Shown: positions 40,120-52,339, counted from the stretch's first letter. The stretch is 64,000 nt of DNA from Tritrichomonas musculus (GCA_039105265.1 JAPFFF010000010.1:4402001-4466000); one strand, 5' to 3'. Numbers and translations: made by a program. Notes: generated by a model from the letters alone, not told the origin.

Positions 40120-43100
40120 GGCTCAGGAATCGGGTATTAGAAAAAGCAAACTTTTTAGTTGGTGATATGATGGAACTTTTTGAATACTAATGACCGTTAA
40201 GATCATCGATTTTTTTGAGAGCATTATGATCGTCCTTCACGAAGTTTTTGAGGTCAATTAAAAAAACGTTTTAAAGGTCAAATTGTTATCGTTTTTCTTT
40301 ATTAAAAAGGCGGTTTTTTTTATTATTTTTTTTTTACATGGTGGTCATTTGTATAGGGCTTTTTCCACCGCAGTTGGTTTGATTCCAGCCTTCTACATCT
40401 TTAGTGGAAGCTAGACAGGGCGGTGGCTGCAAAAATTCCATCTTATTCCACCATTATTGCAATCGATGTTCCAATGGTCTTTTGAATGGACTTTTCCCAC
40501 CGCAGTTGGTTTGATTCCAGCCTTCTACATCTTTAGTAGAAGAAGGATCTGACAAAAACTAAGAAATCTAATTCAAATCGTGTTGATGCAGATTCAGCAA
40601 AAATTAACATTTACAAATCAACAATTATTGCAAAAACATTGAAATTACTGATTTCATTTCCATGATTAAAACATTCTAAACATGCTTACTTTCTGCATTT
40701 TTTTCAATGTTTTTTTCTTTTTTTTTTTTTTTTTTTTGAATGGTTTATTTTTTTTTACTTCAAAAATATTCGTAAACTATTCAATTTAATAGATGATTTT
40801 TATAAAATTTTATTTAATTAATAAGTTTTTATTTAATCATAAAATCAATTTTTAAATAAGAATAGGCTGTCTTCCTTTCAATACATTTTTCCATAAGCGC
40901 ATTTGATACATCGCCCAAAATGATGGTTGATTATTTTCTTTCTCTTGAATCAATTGAGCATCTGACATCATTTCATCATACAATTGTAAGCTAGAGATTG
41001 CTAAATTTATATTATGCTTTCTTATAACAGTTGCAAGCTGGTATTCAGTATGCTTGATTATATATGAAATCGGATCATCTTCGATTTCGTAATCTGGAGT
41101 AAAAGCAAGTGATGATGTTGTTTGTAAGCTCCCAGTATTTGTATCATTACTATTTGTTACCTTTTTTTATTAAATTTCATATCTGTAACTATTTCAAATA
41201 CTTCTAAACTGAAAGTGTAGTTTTTTTGTAAAAAATCAAGTGAATTGAATTTAATTGTTTCAATTAAAAGCGATTCATCAAAATTCTCACTGCAAATATC
41301 ATGAATACAAGGAACTTCAATACAATATAACTGAGAAAAGTAAAACTTTTTTGCACAATTACATTTTCCAACTGTGTGTTTTTGAGAAGATTCAGAATTC
41401 GCTGCTTTTTTCTTGAGTGTGTTAATATAATTTTTCAAATTATCAATTACTGATTTGTTAATTCTTTTTGTTCTGTCCAATATGTACTTGCATATGATAC
41501 CAAATCTAAGAGGTAAACTTTTTGATCCTTTTGTCAGTTGGTTAATCTGCATATGCAAGGATTCTATGTGGTTTGTACATGTTGGAATCCGATCAGAATA
41601 TCTTAAATAAATTGGAGAATATGATAATTTTTTCTCAATCGGATTTCCTTCTGCATCTTGTCCAAGAACCTGAGCGACTTTATCAAATCGTGTAACGTCT
41701 GCATTTAAACTTTTTTCTTTGTATAAGTTTTGAAATGTGTAGCACATTCGTATTAGATTGTTGTTCCACTCTTTTTCAGAATATGTGAATAATAAATCAG
41801 ATAGAAAGTACGCTAATAAAGAATTTGCGCCAATAGTTCGAATGAGATGAACAAAACAATTGTACATCTCTAGATTATACTTCTTCTGAAGTTTTTCACA
41901 ACGAATTTTTCGTAATATGAGAAATGAGGATTTGGCTTTTTTTTATCAAGTTCTTTAAGGGATTCAAAAAAAAGGCTATATAATGAAGCTGATTCTGAAA
42001 TAGAAATTAGCATTCCTAAAGGAATGCCTGAATTTCTGTATATAATGACTGGAATGCATATAGTATACGGATCAAGAGCATCGAATGTTGAATCAAGTTC
42101 GATTGTTGTCATCAGATCAAAATCTTCTGATTCAATGATTGATTCTAAATAAGGTGTCAACCAAGCTATTATTTGAAACGGGTACTCATCCAAAGAGATT
42201 TCATCATTACTACTGAATTTGAAAAACATTCCTCCAAGTCCATTCAAAATACCTTCTATAGAATCATTTGGGTTTATAAGTTTGTTTTTGTTTCTTGTAA
42301 TTGTTTTAACATTAAATGGCGATACTGAATAAAAAATTGAAGCTGTTAACTGGTTTTGAGCTGTTTTATCGACACTAACATAATAAAAAAAATCTGATAT
42401 TTCAGAAATGCCAGCATTTTTTTGTATTTTTATCAGAGATTCTGTGTTTGGGTTAGCTATTATTGGATTATTGTAAATATAAGCTTTTCTTTTATTTTTA
42501 TTTAATAATATTTCATTTTTTTTGAAACTGATATCTACACAAATATTAAGAATTTGGATTATAAAGTAATTTCCTGTTTTTTGATATCTTAATATAAAAA
42601 TTGGCTTACCTTTATGCGAAATTTCAATAAATTTTGAAAATTTTTGTCCAACTATTGTAACTTCTGATTTTTTTGTTTGAGAAAAGTGAAATTTTGAATC
42701 ACTTAAAGTAGATAAAAATACCAATGCTGTAAAATTATCCAATAATGGTTCTTTATTATTGAATGGCGGTTTAGTTAAAAACACTGCTCGGTGCCTTTGT
42801 TGCAAAATATCTGTGCTAAATATTTTTTTTTGAAGTACCTATTTGCAGAATTAATTGTCCATCTTCATCATACATTTGAAAAAAAATTAAAAGCGGAAAT
42901 TGAATAGTTTACGAATATTTTTGAAGTAAAAAAAAAAATAAACCATTCAAAAAAAGAAGAAAAAAACATTGAAAAAAATGCAGAAAGTAAGCATGTTTAG
43001 AATGTTTTAATCATGGAAATGAAATCAGTAATTTCAATGTTTTTGCAATGATTGCTGATTTGTAAATGTTAATTTTTGCTGAATCTGCATCAACACGATT

Positions 43101-43688
43101 TGAATTAGATTTCTTAGTTTTTGTCAGATCCTTCTTCTACTAAAGATGTAGAAGGCTGGAATCAAACCAACTGCGGTGGGAAAAGTCCATTCAAAAGACC
43201 ATTGGAACATCGATTGCAATAATGGTGGAATAAGATGGAATTTTTGCAGCCACCGCCCTGTCTAGCTTCCACTAAAGATGTAGAAGGCTGGAATCAAACC
43301 AACTGCGGTGGGAAAAGTCCATTCAAAAGACCATTGGAACATCGATTGCAATAATGGTGGAATAAGATGGAATTTTTGCAGCCACCGCCCTGTCTAGCTT
43401 CCACTAAAGATGTAGAAGGCTGGAATCAAACCAACTGCGGTGGAAAAAGCCCTATACAAATGACCACCATGTAAAAAAAAAATAATAAAAAAAACCGCCT
43501 TTTTAATAAAGAAAAACGATAACAATTTGACCTTTAAAACGTTTTTTTAATTGACCTCAAAAACTTCGTGAAGGACGATCATAATGCTCTCAAAAAAATC
43601 GATGATCTTAACGGTCATTAGTATTCAAAAAGTTCCATCATATCACCAACTAAAAAGTTTGCTTTTTCTAATACCCGATTCCTGGGCC
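40120..43688. mobile_element. MULE (Mutator-like) transposon, 3.6 kb
   Basis: TIRs are about 672 bp (40120-40791) and 793 bp (42896-43688), near-identical, starting GG(C/G)(T/C)CAGGAATCGGG. A perfect 9-bp target duplication CCCTTAAAT flanks the element (40111-40119 and 43689-43697), the Mutator signature. Arms contain a 132-bp repeat: two junction copies on the left (from 40365 and 40497) and three on the right (ending about 43180, 43312 and 43440), which explains the length difference. A MULE transposase lies inside on the minus strand. Insertion occurred at the right edge of the TTAA MITE. Confidence 0.9.
40852..42842 (-). pseudogene. MULE transposase, frameshifted
   Basis: Three open stretches in order cover most of a MULE transposase. 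42805-41870 encodes the DDE start with LMTTIELDSTFDALDPYTI and GIPLGMLISISESASLYSL. 41867-41157 encodes the rest, with YNCFVHLIRTIGANS, CTNHIESLHMQINQLTKG, and a late KCNCAKKFYF...EVPCIHDIC Cys/His cluster. A last part runs to TAA at 40852 (such as YEIEDDPISYIIKHTEYQLA). Frames change at A-runs near 41885 and 41160. No ATG opens the first stretch, which starts after a stop near 42843. The enzyme is thus broken two or three times, or A-run slippage is in play. The second Asp is not assigned with certainty. Confidence 0.8.
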
Positions 43689-43769
43689 CCCTTAAATTAA
43701 TATGCTAATTGAAATTAAGCAAAAATAAAACTTATATATTCAAAATTATCAAAGATAAATTTGTTTCTT

Positions 43770-44749
43770 AGAACGTAGGAAACTTTTCAAAAATGGAGTT
43801 ATGACTCAAAAATAATAATATAAGCTTATTAGTGATAGTTATTAACAAATACAGGTTTTAAGCCAAATCGTGGCGTTGGGTCTTTCAAAAAGTTAGCATT
43901 TTCAAAAATGGCATAGCGGAAGGAATACAATGATCATACACAATTTTAGTTAAAATATAATATACAACACATATAGTTAATTATATATCAACTAATAAAT
44001 ATTGTGTAACTTTGCATACTGTGGAAATAGTTATGAAATTAATTCATGAAAACCGTTATTTAATTTATGCATTAGTATGTTACAGAAAAAGTGACAATTT
44101 TATGCATAAAAAAGTGCGCAACATATTCCAAAATAAATCATATGGTGAGTTGTATATTTATATAAATTTGCAAGATTATAACTATGTCATGTGTAGAAAA
44201 AGTGATGAAAGTTTTCACTAGTCGAAAAATGAGGGGAATGAGCCTTTTTTTTGCTATCGATTTTGCTGATAGCAAATCATATTCATATGGTGGACGGATT
44301 TTGAACTTTATATGTAGAAAGTTGTTGTACAGATTACGTAGAATTCGTTTATGCACAAAAAATCGGTGCTTAGGATGTACATCCCGAGATACGTCGATTT
44401 ACACTATTACCAGAAAATTTGGTGATTTCTTTGATAAATCGCATTGCACAGCACCACCAACAACGATGCAATATATGAAAATTTAATAAATAGTAGATTA
44501 TTATATGTATATTATTATATTAAAATTTAAAAGAACTCCAACGCCACGATTTTTTAAAAAAGTCGTTTTAATTTAAGGTACTAATTGAATGGAAAATTGT
44601 CCAAATTCCTTTCAATTTTGGAAAATTATTTTGGTTATAATTCAGCTTCTAGGCAAAATTAAAAAATGAAATATACTAAAATAATCTTGTAATATATTGC
44701 TGTTTATTATATATTAATTTCATAGAAATCTGAGAGTTTCCTACGTTCT
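43770..44749. mobile_element. 980-bp non-autonomous TIR element
   Basis: TIRs AGAACGTAGGAAACT on both ends with a 7-bp direct repeat GTTTCTT outside (43763-43769 and 44750-44756). A second inverted pair containing AATCGTGGCGTTGG lies inside (about 43866 and 44537), suggesting a nested unit. GAACGTAGG also occurs near the ends of the pogo-like element 35063-37126, so relatedness is possible. Frames inside are short and unrecognised. Confidence 0.55.
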
Positions 44750-44756
44750 GTTTCTT

Positions 44757-45325
44757 CAGCCAAAAAAATTCAAAGGATAAAAATTAGGTATAGTATATAT
44801 ATTATATATATAGACTCAATTTCAAATTGAGTCAATTTGAAAAAAGTGCATTTTTTTAAATTGCCTTTTTTTCATCATTCCGCTTTAAAAAAACTTTTCA
44901 AAATATGAAAATTATGATATATATATAATTAAGAACCAAATTAATCTATTAAAATAATAATATCTTTTAAATATAAAATACTTTTCTATCATTTTCACTT
45001 ATCAAATAATTATTTTCTGCCAATAGACAAGTTGTTATCTTTTGACAACTAGCTTTTCGTTTTTTAATATGTAAAATGTAAGTATAAAAAATTAATTTTT
45101 CATATATATTAAATATTTAATTATATATTACATATTTTTTTTTTTTTTTTTTTTTTTTTCAATGATAATTCAAAAATTAAATGAGTAGATAAAATTTTTG
45201 AATTCTTAACAGAGTTGTAATATGATTTGAGAATATCTCTCAAAATTCAATGAAAATTGAGATATAGGTCCCAAATTTTTTGAATTAATTGAAATTATTA
45301 AATAAATTTTTCAGATAAAAAACGA
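44757..45325. other. Intergenic, nothing recognised
   Basis: AT-rich DNA with a long T-run near 45137-45159. No gene seen. Confidence 0.5.
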
Positions 45326-45333
45326 TTAATTTT

Positions 45334-46044
45334 GGTAGACTTTTTTTTGGACAAAATCGGCACCTTTTACAATAACCGTTTTTTGTAAAGTCCAAAATCG
45401 GCACCTTTTATATCAAATAAACATTCAAAATCAATTTTTTACAAAAATGAAAATAAAAAAAAAAAAAATAATTATATATAAATGTTTATTAAAATAGAAT
45501 TATGATAATATTTGGATTAGTTTTAATCTATTTTTTATATAATTATGAATAATAAATGAAAAAAAGAAAACTATCCAAAAGTATTCCTATAGAGTTAAAT
45601 TGAACAATTCATATGAAAATAATTCATTTGATTACTGCGAGCAAGGTCACACATGTGTGTATTAGTATTTCATTTCAATTTGATATCTGCCAGAAACAAA
45701 GACAAATAAAAATAATAGCTACATGACTATTTTCTGGGCTTAATAGACATACTTTTGGCTACAAATCACTAAAAATGAAAAAAATTCTGATATAAAAAAT
45801 AAGTTTTTTTGCTAATATGATATTCAAATTAATGTACAGTGAATTGAGATTATGATCATGTAGAACACATCATAGATAAAAGTCTGTATTACCTCGAGCT
45901 TGCTGTATATATGAATGCTTTAATATAAAAAAAAATGATTTTCAATAGATAAATGGTTATACGTTTATTGTTTTTTTACAAATTCTATTGATATATTTTG
46001 AATAGATAAATGGCCTGCTGATTTTGTCCTTTTTGGAGTCTACC
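45334..46044. mobile_element. 711-bp MITE with 8-bp target duplication
   Basis: The left end GGTAGACTTTTTTTTGGACA and the right end (inward GGTAGACTCCAAAAAGGACA) pair imperfectly, with AAAATC(G/A)GCA further in. TTAATTTT directly flanks both sides (45326-45333 and 46045-46052), an 8-bp duplication as in hAT-type insertions. AAAATCGGCACCTTTTA occurs twice at the left end. No coding capacity. Confidence 0.65.
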
Positions 46045-47234
46045 TTAATTTTTTTTTTTATATATTCTAATATTCAATAAAAATATTAATATTTTGAATA
46101 TAAATGCAGATTCATATAATTATATATATATTATTAAAATTATATTTTTATTTTAATAAGATATATATTCATATTTTATCAAAATAAAAATAGATTAATA
46201 TTAAAAGAGAGATATGGTTATAAATTGACCTTATAATACTACCCAATTCTCACGTAACTTCGCCCAAATGTGGTTACATTAAATTACCCTTTTCATAAAA
46301 TTTGAGAAGAATTCTATGAGCTATTTTAAAAAGTTTATATAGCTTTTTATAAAAAATTCGTTTTATTTAAAGAATAAAAAGAAATTTCTACAAATAAATA
46401 AAAAAATATTAATAACATCTAAGGCTTTATTAATAATTAAAATATGAATAAAAAGGAAGATGGTAAATATTTAATTATTTTATTATATTCTAAAAAGGTA
46501 AAAGCTATCGAAATTCTATATATGCAATTTTTTTAACATTTGTCATTACTCATCATTTATTTATTTTTTACGGTTCACTTTGTTTTTTCATTCAAAATAT
46601 AATGTTCATATTGCGCTACTTGTTAATTTTTCAAGTAAATTTTCTGTGGTTATAAAAAGTTTATTTAATTGTAGATTAAAATGTTTGGTTGAGAAATACT
46701 GATTCTGATAAATGTTGGATAAAATTGCATATAATTTCAAAAATTATGACGAAACAAATGAACGTAGAACTTAATTTAATATGCATTTGTTTTCAGTATA
46801 AAAGTATAAATCGATTCAACAATGATTTGGATTTTGATTGATTTTTTGCATTTGCGAAATGAGATTTTTACTATTAAATTGAAAATGAGTAAACATTAAA
46901 ATTGTAATAATGATCAGAATGCTGAAATATTATGCACAATTTAAAGATTACTTAAATCTAAAGAAGATAATTAAATAATTAAAATTGGACATAATCAAAC
47001 TTTTCTGAAAAAATGAATATTAATAAGACTAAATAATTATTAAAAATGCGCGTTTTAACTTTGTATTTTCCAAAATTAAGTTCACTTAATTTAAATAATT
47101 ATTAAGATGAACATATATTGCATAAAATCCGACAATAAAGATAAAATACTTCTTTGAAATCGAAAAAAAGCAAGAAACAGCGATCTTTTGTAATAAAGAA
47201 AAATTCAAACAGTTTCTTATGGAATCAAATGACT

Positions 47235-47764
47235 AATCATAAAGAAATTTATCATTTGCATTGAATTTTTATCGTATGAATTTGTCTAATCATAAAGAAA
47301 TTTATCATTTGCATTGAATTTTTATCGTATGAATTTGTCTAATCATAAAGAAATTTATCATTTGCATTGAATTTTTATCGTATGAATTTGTCTAATCATA
47401 AAGAAATTTATCATTTGCATTGAATTTTTATCGTATGAATTTGTCTAATCATAAAGAAATTTATCATTTGCATTGAATTTTTATCGTATGAATTTGTCTA
47501 ATCATAAAGAAATTTATCATTTGCATTGAATTTTTATCGTATGAATTTGTCTAATCATAAAGAAATTTATCATTTGCATTGAATTTTTATCGTATGAATT
47601 TGTCTAATCATAAAGAAATTTATCATTTGCATTGAATTTTTATCGTATGAATTTGTCTAATCATAAAGAAATTTATCATTTGCATTGAATTTTTATCGTA
47701 TGAATTTGTCTAATCATAAAGAAATTTATCATTTGCATTGAATTTTTATCGTATGAATTTTAAT
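47235..47764. repeat. 53-bp satellite array, 10 copies
   Basis: Ten head-to-tail units start at 47235, 47288, 47341, 47394, 47447, 47500, 47553, 47606, 47659 and 47712. Units begin AATCATAAAGAAATTTATCA and are identical by eye except for the end of the last. Such uniformity implies very recent amplification. The array encodes nothing. Confidence 0.97.
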
Positions 47765-48336
47765 TGATGAATAATAATTATGAATAAAATTGATTCTAAA
47801 TTTGGATGACATTTAAGACAAAATTATTCAATATTTACATTTAGTTGTTGGGATCTATTTTAAATTTTGGCGTTTATAAAATATTCATGATAAATTATTT
47901 ATAAAAAGAGAACGAAATTGTTTCTGCATTTGAATTTTTATTAAAATTGAGCACGAAATTAATTTTGCCTTTCAACAGTAATCAAATCAAATCATCATTA
48001 TTTCAATTTTTTAACAAGGTAAAAATATATGTTTCATTGGAAAACATAAATCATAATCAGTAAAAAATAATGCTTTTCAATGTAAAAACTTAAGTTTTTA
48101 GCGATAAATTAGTTTTTGAATGCTATTGTTAGTCTATTGACAAAAATCGTCTCAAAAAAATCTATTGTCTGAAGCCAATAATTTTGATACAAAAATTTTA
48201 ATTTGATAGAATGACAATATCTCCACATCATTAAGTTAAAATGATTTTTGAATCATTTTAACAATAATAATAATAATAAAACTAATATATTATTGATGGG
48301 AAGAGTTTGGATCGATAATTTATTGGAACGCAATAT

Positions 48337-50150
48337 CTTATAACGATATCAAATTTGATAACCAAAACAAAGAATGAAAAGAGTAACATCATTCTTGAAT
48401 ACAAAAGAGTAACAATATTCACACCTGATAAAGTTGCAGCAGTAACTTGTTGTGCATCATCTTATAACGATATCAAATTTGATAACCAAAACAAAGAAAA
48501 AGAATAACATCATTCTTGAATACAAAAGAGTAACAATATTCACACCTGATAAAGTTGCAGCAGTAACTTGTTGTGCATCATCTTATAACGATATCAAATT
48601 TGATAACCAAAACAAAGAATGAAAAGAATAACATCATTCTTGAATACAAAAGAGTAACAATATTCACACCTGATAAAGTTGCAGCAGTAACTTGTTGTGC
48701 ATCATCTTATAACGATATCAAATTTGATAACCAAAACAAAGAATGAAAAGAATAACATCATTCTTGAATACAAAAGAGTAACAATATTCACACCTGATAA
48801 AGTTGCAGCAGTAACTTGTTGTGCATCATCTTATAACGATATCAAATTTGATAACCAAAACAAAGAATGAAAAGAATAACATCATTCTTGAATACAAAAG
48901 AGTAACAATATTCACACCTGATAAAGTTGCAGCAGTAACTTGTTGTGCATCATCTTATAACGATATCAAATTTGATAACCAAAACAAAGAATGAAAAGAA
49001 TAACATCATTCTTGAATACAAAAGAGTAACAATATTCACACCTGATAAAGTTGCAGCAGTAACTTGTTGTGCATCATCTTATAACGATATCAAATTTGAT
49101 AACCAAAACAAAGAATGAAAAGAATAACATCATTCTTGAATACAAAAGAGTAACAATATTCACACCTGATAAAGTTGCAGCAGTAACTTGTTGTGCATCA
49201 TCTTATAACGATATCAAATTTGATAACCAAAACAAAGAATGAAAAGAATAACATCATTCTTGAATACAAAAGAGTAACAATATTCACACCTGATAAAGTT
49301 GCAGCAGTAACTTGTTGTGCATCATCTTATAACGATATCAAATTTGATAACCAAAACAAAGAATGAAAAGAATAACATCATTCTTGAATACAAAAGAGTA
49401 ACAATATTCACACCTGATAAAGTTGCAGCAGTAACTTGTTGTGCATCATCTTATAACGATATCAAATTTGATAACCAAAACAAAGAATGAAAAGAATAAC
49501 ATCATTCTTGAATACAAAAGAGTAACAATATTCACACCTGATAAAGTTGCAGCAGTAACTTGTTGTGCATCATCTTATAACGATATCAAATTTGATAACC
49601 AAAACAAAGAATGAAAAGAATAACATCATTCTTGAATACAAAAGAGTAACAATATTCACACCTGATAAAGTTGCAGCAGTAACTTGTTGTGCATCATCTT
49701 ATAACGATATCAAATTTGATAACCAAAACAAAGAAAAAGAATAACATCATTCTTGAATACAAAAGAGTAACAATATTCACACCTGATAAAGTTGCAGCAG
49801 TAACTTGTTGTGCATCATCTTATAACGATATCAAATTTGATAACCAAAACAAAGAATGAAAAGAATAACATCATTCTTGAATACAAAAGAGTAACATCAT
49901 TCTTGAATACAAAAGAGTAACAATATTCACACCTGATAAAGTTGCAGCAGTAACTTGTTGTGCATCATCTTATAACGATATCAAATTTGATAACCAAAAC
50001 AAAGAATGAAAAGAATAACATCATTCTTGAATACAAAAGAGTAACAATATTCAAACCTGATAAAGTTGCAGCAGTAACTTGTTGTGCATCATCTTATAAC
50101 GATATCAAATTTGATAACCAAAACAAAGAAAAAGAATAACATCATTCTTG
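48337..50150. repeat. 124-bp satellite array, about 14.5 copies
   Basis: Units start CTTATAACGATATCAAATTT and begin at 48337, 48461, 48582, 48706, 48830, 48954, 49078, 49202, 49326, 49450, 49574, 49698, 49819, 49969 and 50093 (last one partial). Units at 48461, 49698 and 50093 lack the same 3 bp. The unit at 49819 has a 26-bp internal duplication. Each unit holds the perfect palindrome ATCAAATTTGAT. The array stops about 15 bp from the transposase stop codon. Confidence 0.97.
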
Positions 50151-50164
50151 GATGTAGTGAAAGA

Positions 50165-51334
50165 TTATTCATTAAATGTCCAACCTTTTTCAATAACATG
50201 AGTAGGGAGTCGTTCCCAGGCGCAGATCATATCTTCCACTGCATCGCTCTTTTTTCTAATGACATTTCTATCTTGGCTCACTCGAAGTCTAAATAGTCTA
50301 CGGGCCATGGACTTCAAAGAACCAAAAACTGCTCTGTCTAAGGGTTGAAACTCGTCTGTTCTACCAGCAGGCACAAACAAAAGATCCATATTTAGACCAA
50401 CTGCAAAATTCTTGATGTCTTCAGTCCTGTGTGACGGATAGACATCAAGGATTAAATGCAATTTTGGACCATCAACACCTCCATAGTGTTCTCTCAATAT
50501 TTTCAAATAATGTAAAAAAACCTCTTCAGTTACCCATCCTGTCTCGGAGTGATAACTCCAATGTGGGGAGACATCTCCAATTTGTGAGTTTTCACACCTT
50601 TCTGTTGTTCCCTTTGCAATAAACATGAGTGGAAGTTTTGTTCCCGAAGCAGTAACGCCAGCAATAACAGTCATGCAATCTTTTGGATTGGCCTTGTTCA
50701 TATAACATACTGCATGATCTTCATTTTTACATTGCCAAACCAAAAGATTGTTAGGGAATAGTTCCCAGCTTGTCTCATCAATGTTTATAATAAAATCATT
50801 ATCATTTGTTTGTTTTAAATTTTCTACTTGATTTACAAACTCTTCTTCAAAAGTTCCATTTTCAGGTCTTCTTCTTATATGGCATTTGCGACTCGAGATT
50901 CTATGCTTTTCTTTGAAATTAAAAATATAACCATCCGACGCATTAAATTTCTTTATATCTTCGGAATTTTTGTATTTTCTTAAATATTCAGATATGATAA
51001 GTTCTCTGAAATCATCATCTGTAAAAAAGTAACCTGGCTTAATGATATAATCTTTTATAAATTCTGCAATATTATCTTCTTCATCTGGCATAAAAATTCT
51101 TGTTGATTCTCTTATTTGCTTTTTTGTTGGATCATAACTCGGATCTTTTTGAAGTTTTCTTCTCCAGTCTTTTAAAGTATTATAACTAATCAAAGTTTGC
51201 TTTTCTATTTTTCTCATTTCTCCCCTTTTACAGTTCTTAAGAGCATTTAGAACAGGAGCAATCTTTTCTGGTTTTTCATTATGGTGATGATATGCTGGCC
51301 TTTTATAGACTCTTGGAAGCATACTTACATTCAT
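50165..51334 (-). CDS. Pogo-like DD35D transposase, intact
   Basis: A complete 389-residue DDE_1 transposase that cuts and pastes the surrounding element at TA. The N-terminal part has helix-turn-helix segments (KIEKQTLISYNTLKDWRRKL; DFRELIISEYLRKYKN) that fit DNA binding as in CENP-B/Tigger proteins. Catalytic Asp residues are D186 in INIDETSW, D297 in LHLILDVYPSH, and D333 in FQPLDRAVFGSLK. There are 35 residues between the last two. There are no stops or frameshifts. The ATG lies about 65 bp inside the right TIR, so the promoter must be in or near it. The stop codon abuts the 124-bp array, which would lie just downstream of the transcript. Confidence 0.93.
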   Translation of the reverse strand: MNVSMLPRVYKRPAYHHHNEKPEKIAPVLNALKNCKRGEMRKIEKQTLISYNTLKDWRRKLQKDPSYDPTKKQIRESTRIFMPDEEDNIAEFIKDYIIKPGYFFTDDDFRELIISEYLRKYKNSEDIKKFNASDGYIFNFKEKHRISSRKCHIRRRPENGTFEEEFVNQVENLKQTNDNDFIINIDETSWELFPNNLLVWQCKNEDHAVCYMNKANPKDCMTVIAGVTASGTKLPLMFIAKGTTERCENSQIGDVSPHWSYHSETGWVTEEVFLHYLKILREHYGGVDGPKLHLILDVYPSHRTEDIKNFAVGLNMDLLFVPAGRTDEFQPLDRAVFGSLKSMARRLFRLRVSQDRNVIRKKSDAVEDMICAWERLPTHVIEKGWTFNE

Positions 51335-51451
51335 TGAAATGTATGGCCAAACAATTATAACTTTTTCTATAAGATAATTTAAAATTTAAAATTGAATAAA
51401 AGGGTAATTTAATGTAACCACATTTGGGCGAAGTTACGTGAGAATAGGGTA

Positions 51452-52329
51452 TTTTCATGTATTTTTATATAATAATAAAGGATTACATTAGATTTATTTA
51501 TTTATTTATTATTAATTTTATATATATATAATTTATTTTAATATTTATATTAAATGTATATATATAATTGATCAAGAAATATATATAATAAATAGTATAT
51601 ACTTTCAATGATATTCAATTTTCAATAATTAGCATGAAAATAATTTATTGAAATTCTAATCGTCTAACGAGTAAATTGAGAGTTTTCACTCAAATAATTT
51701 TGAAAGAATTGAATCTATCGTTCGAATTTTTTTGGCGAGGTTCGTTTTCTCGCCAAATACCTGATAAATAATATTTTTGATAAATGATTGTTAATATATA
51801 ATACTATTTTTTTCTCCAATCTAAAATTTTGGAGTTGAAATTGAGTTCTATTTACGAATATTTCATTTTGAAAAAATACATTATTTTTTACTGAACAAAT
51901 AAATGATTTGCTATTAATAAGCATCAAATGATTTATCTATTTAATTTATTTAATTATCATTAATTTTTTCAGAATGATTTAAATTTGATTTTTCATATAC
52001 TGCTTTAATAGTACTTTTTATTATTATTATATGTTATAAAATAATGTTATAATTTATATTCAAATGTTTAATTGTTTATATATTGTTTTTTTTTATGAGT
52101 TATATATAAATTATTGACTTCAAAAAAATATCTCAATTAATTTGAATGATCTCATAGAATCGGTCAGACTGTCTGACAGTATTTTTTAAAAATTATAAAC
52201 GTCATCGCAATTTGTATTTTTTTAAACTTGCGATGACGATAATGGCGATATTGTCATTATTATTTTCAATATGAAGAAGAAATTATTAATTTAAAAAAAA
52301 ATCTAAATAATGTCAAAACAATATGTATT
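51452..52329. other. Intergenic with two short palindromes
   Basis: AT-rich DNA. GTCAGAC T GTCTGAC is at 52163-52177, and CGTCATCGCAA / TTGCGATGACG is a hairpin at 52200-52238. No gene. Confidence 0.5.
52200..52238. repeat. Hairpin CGTCATCGCAA / TTGCGATGACG
   Basis: A perfect 11-bp stem with a loop of about 17 nt, one of the few GC-containing structures in this stretch. Confidence 0.6.
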
Positions 52330-52339
52330 TTTTTGGTGA

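Larger units (their letters stand above)
46242..51449. mobile_element. 5.2-kb pogo-like DD35D transposon with satellites
   Basis: TIRs of 52 bp (46242-46293 and 51398-51449, one visible mismatch) begin CCCAATTCTCACGTAACTTC and end in ACCCTTTT. TA flanks both ends (46240-46241 and 51450-51451). Inside are, from left, about 0.9 kb of AT-rich DNA, a 53-bp tandem array, 0.57 kb of spacer, a 124-bp tandem array, and an intact transposase gene on the minus strand. With paired TIRs, target duplication and open transposase, it looks potentially autonomous. Confidence 0.9.

Noticed and set aside
44012-44486. Frames of 69-100 codons on both strands
   Set aside because: They overlap each other, lie between transposon TIRs, and show no family signature.
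48337-50150. CRISPR-like appearance of the 124-bp array
   Set aside because: Units are contiguous without variable spacers, and the context is a eukaryotic transposon, so it is a satellite.
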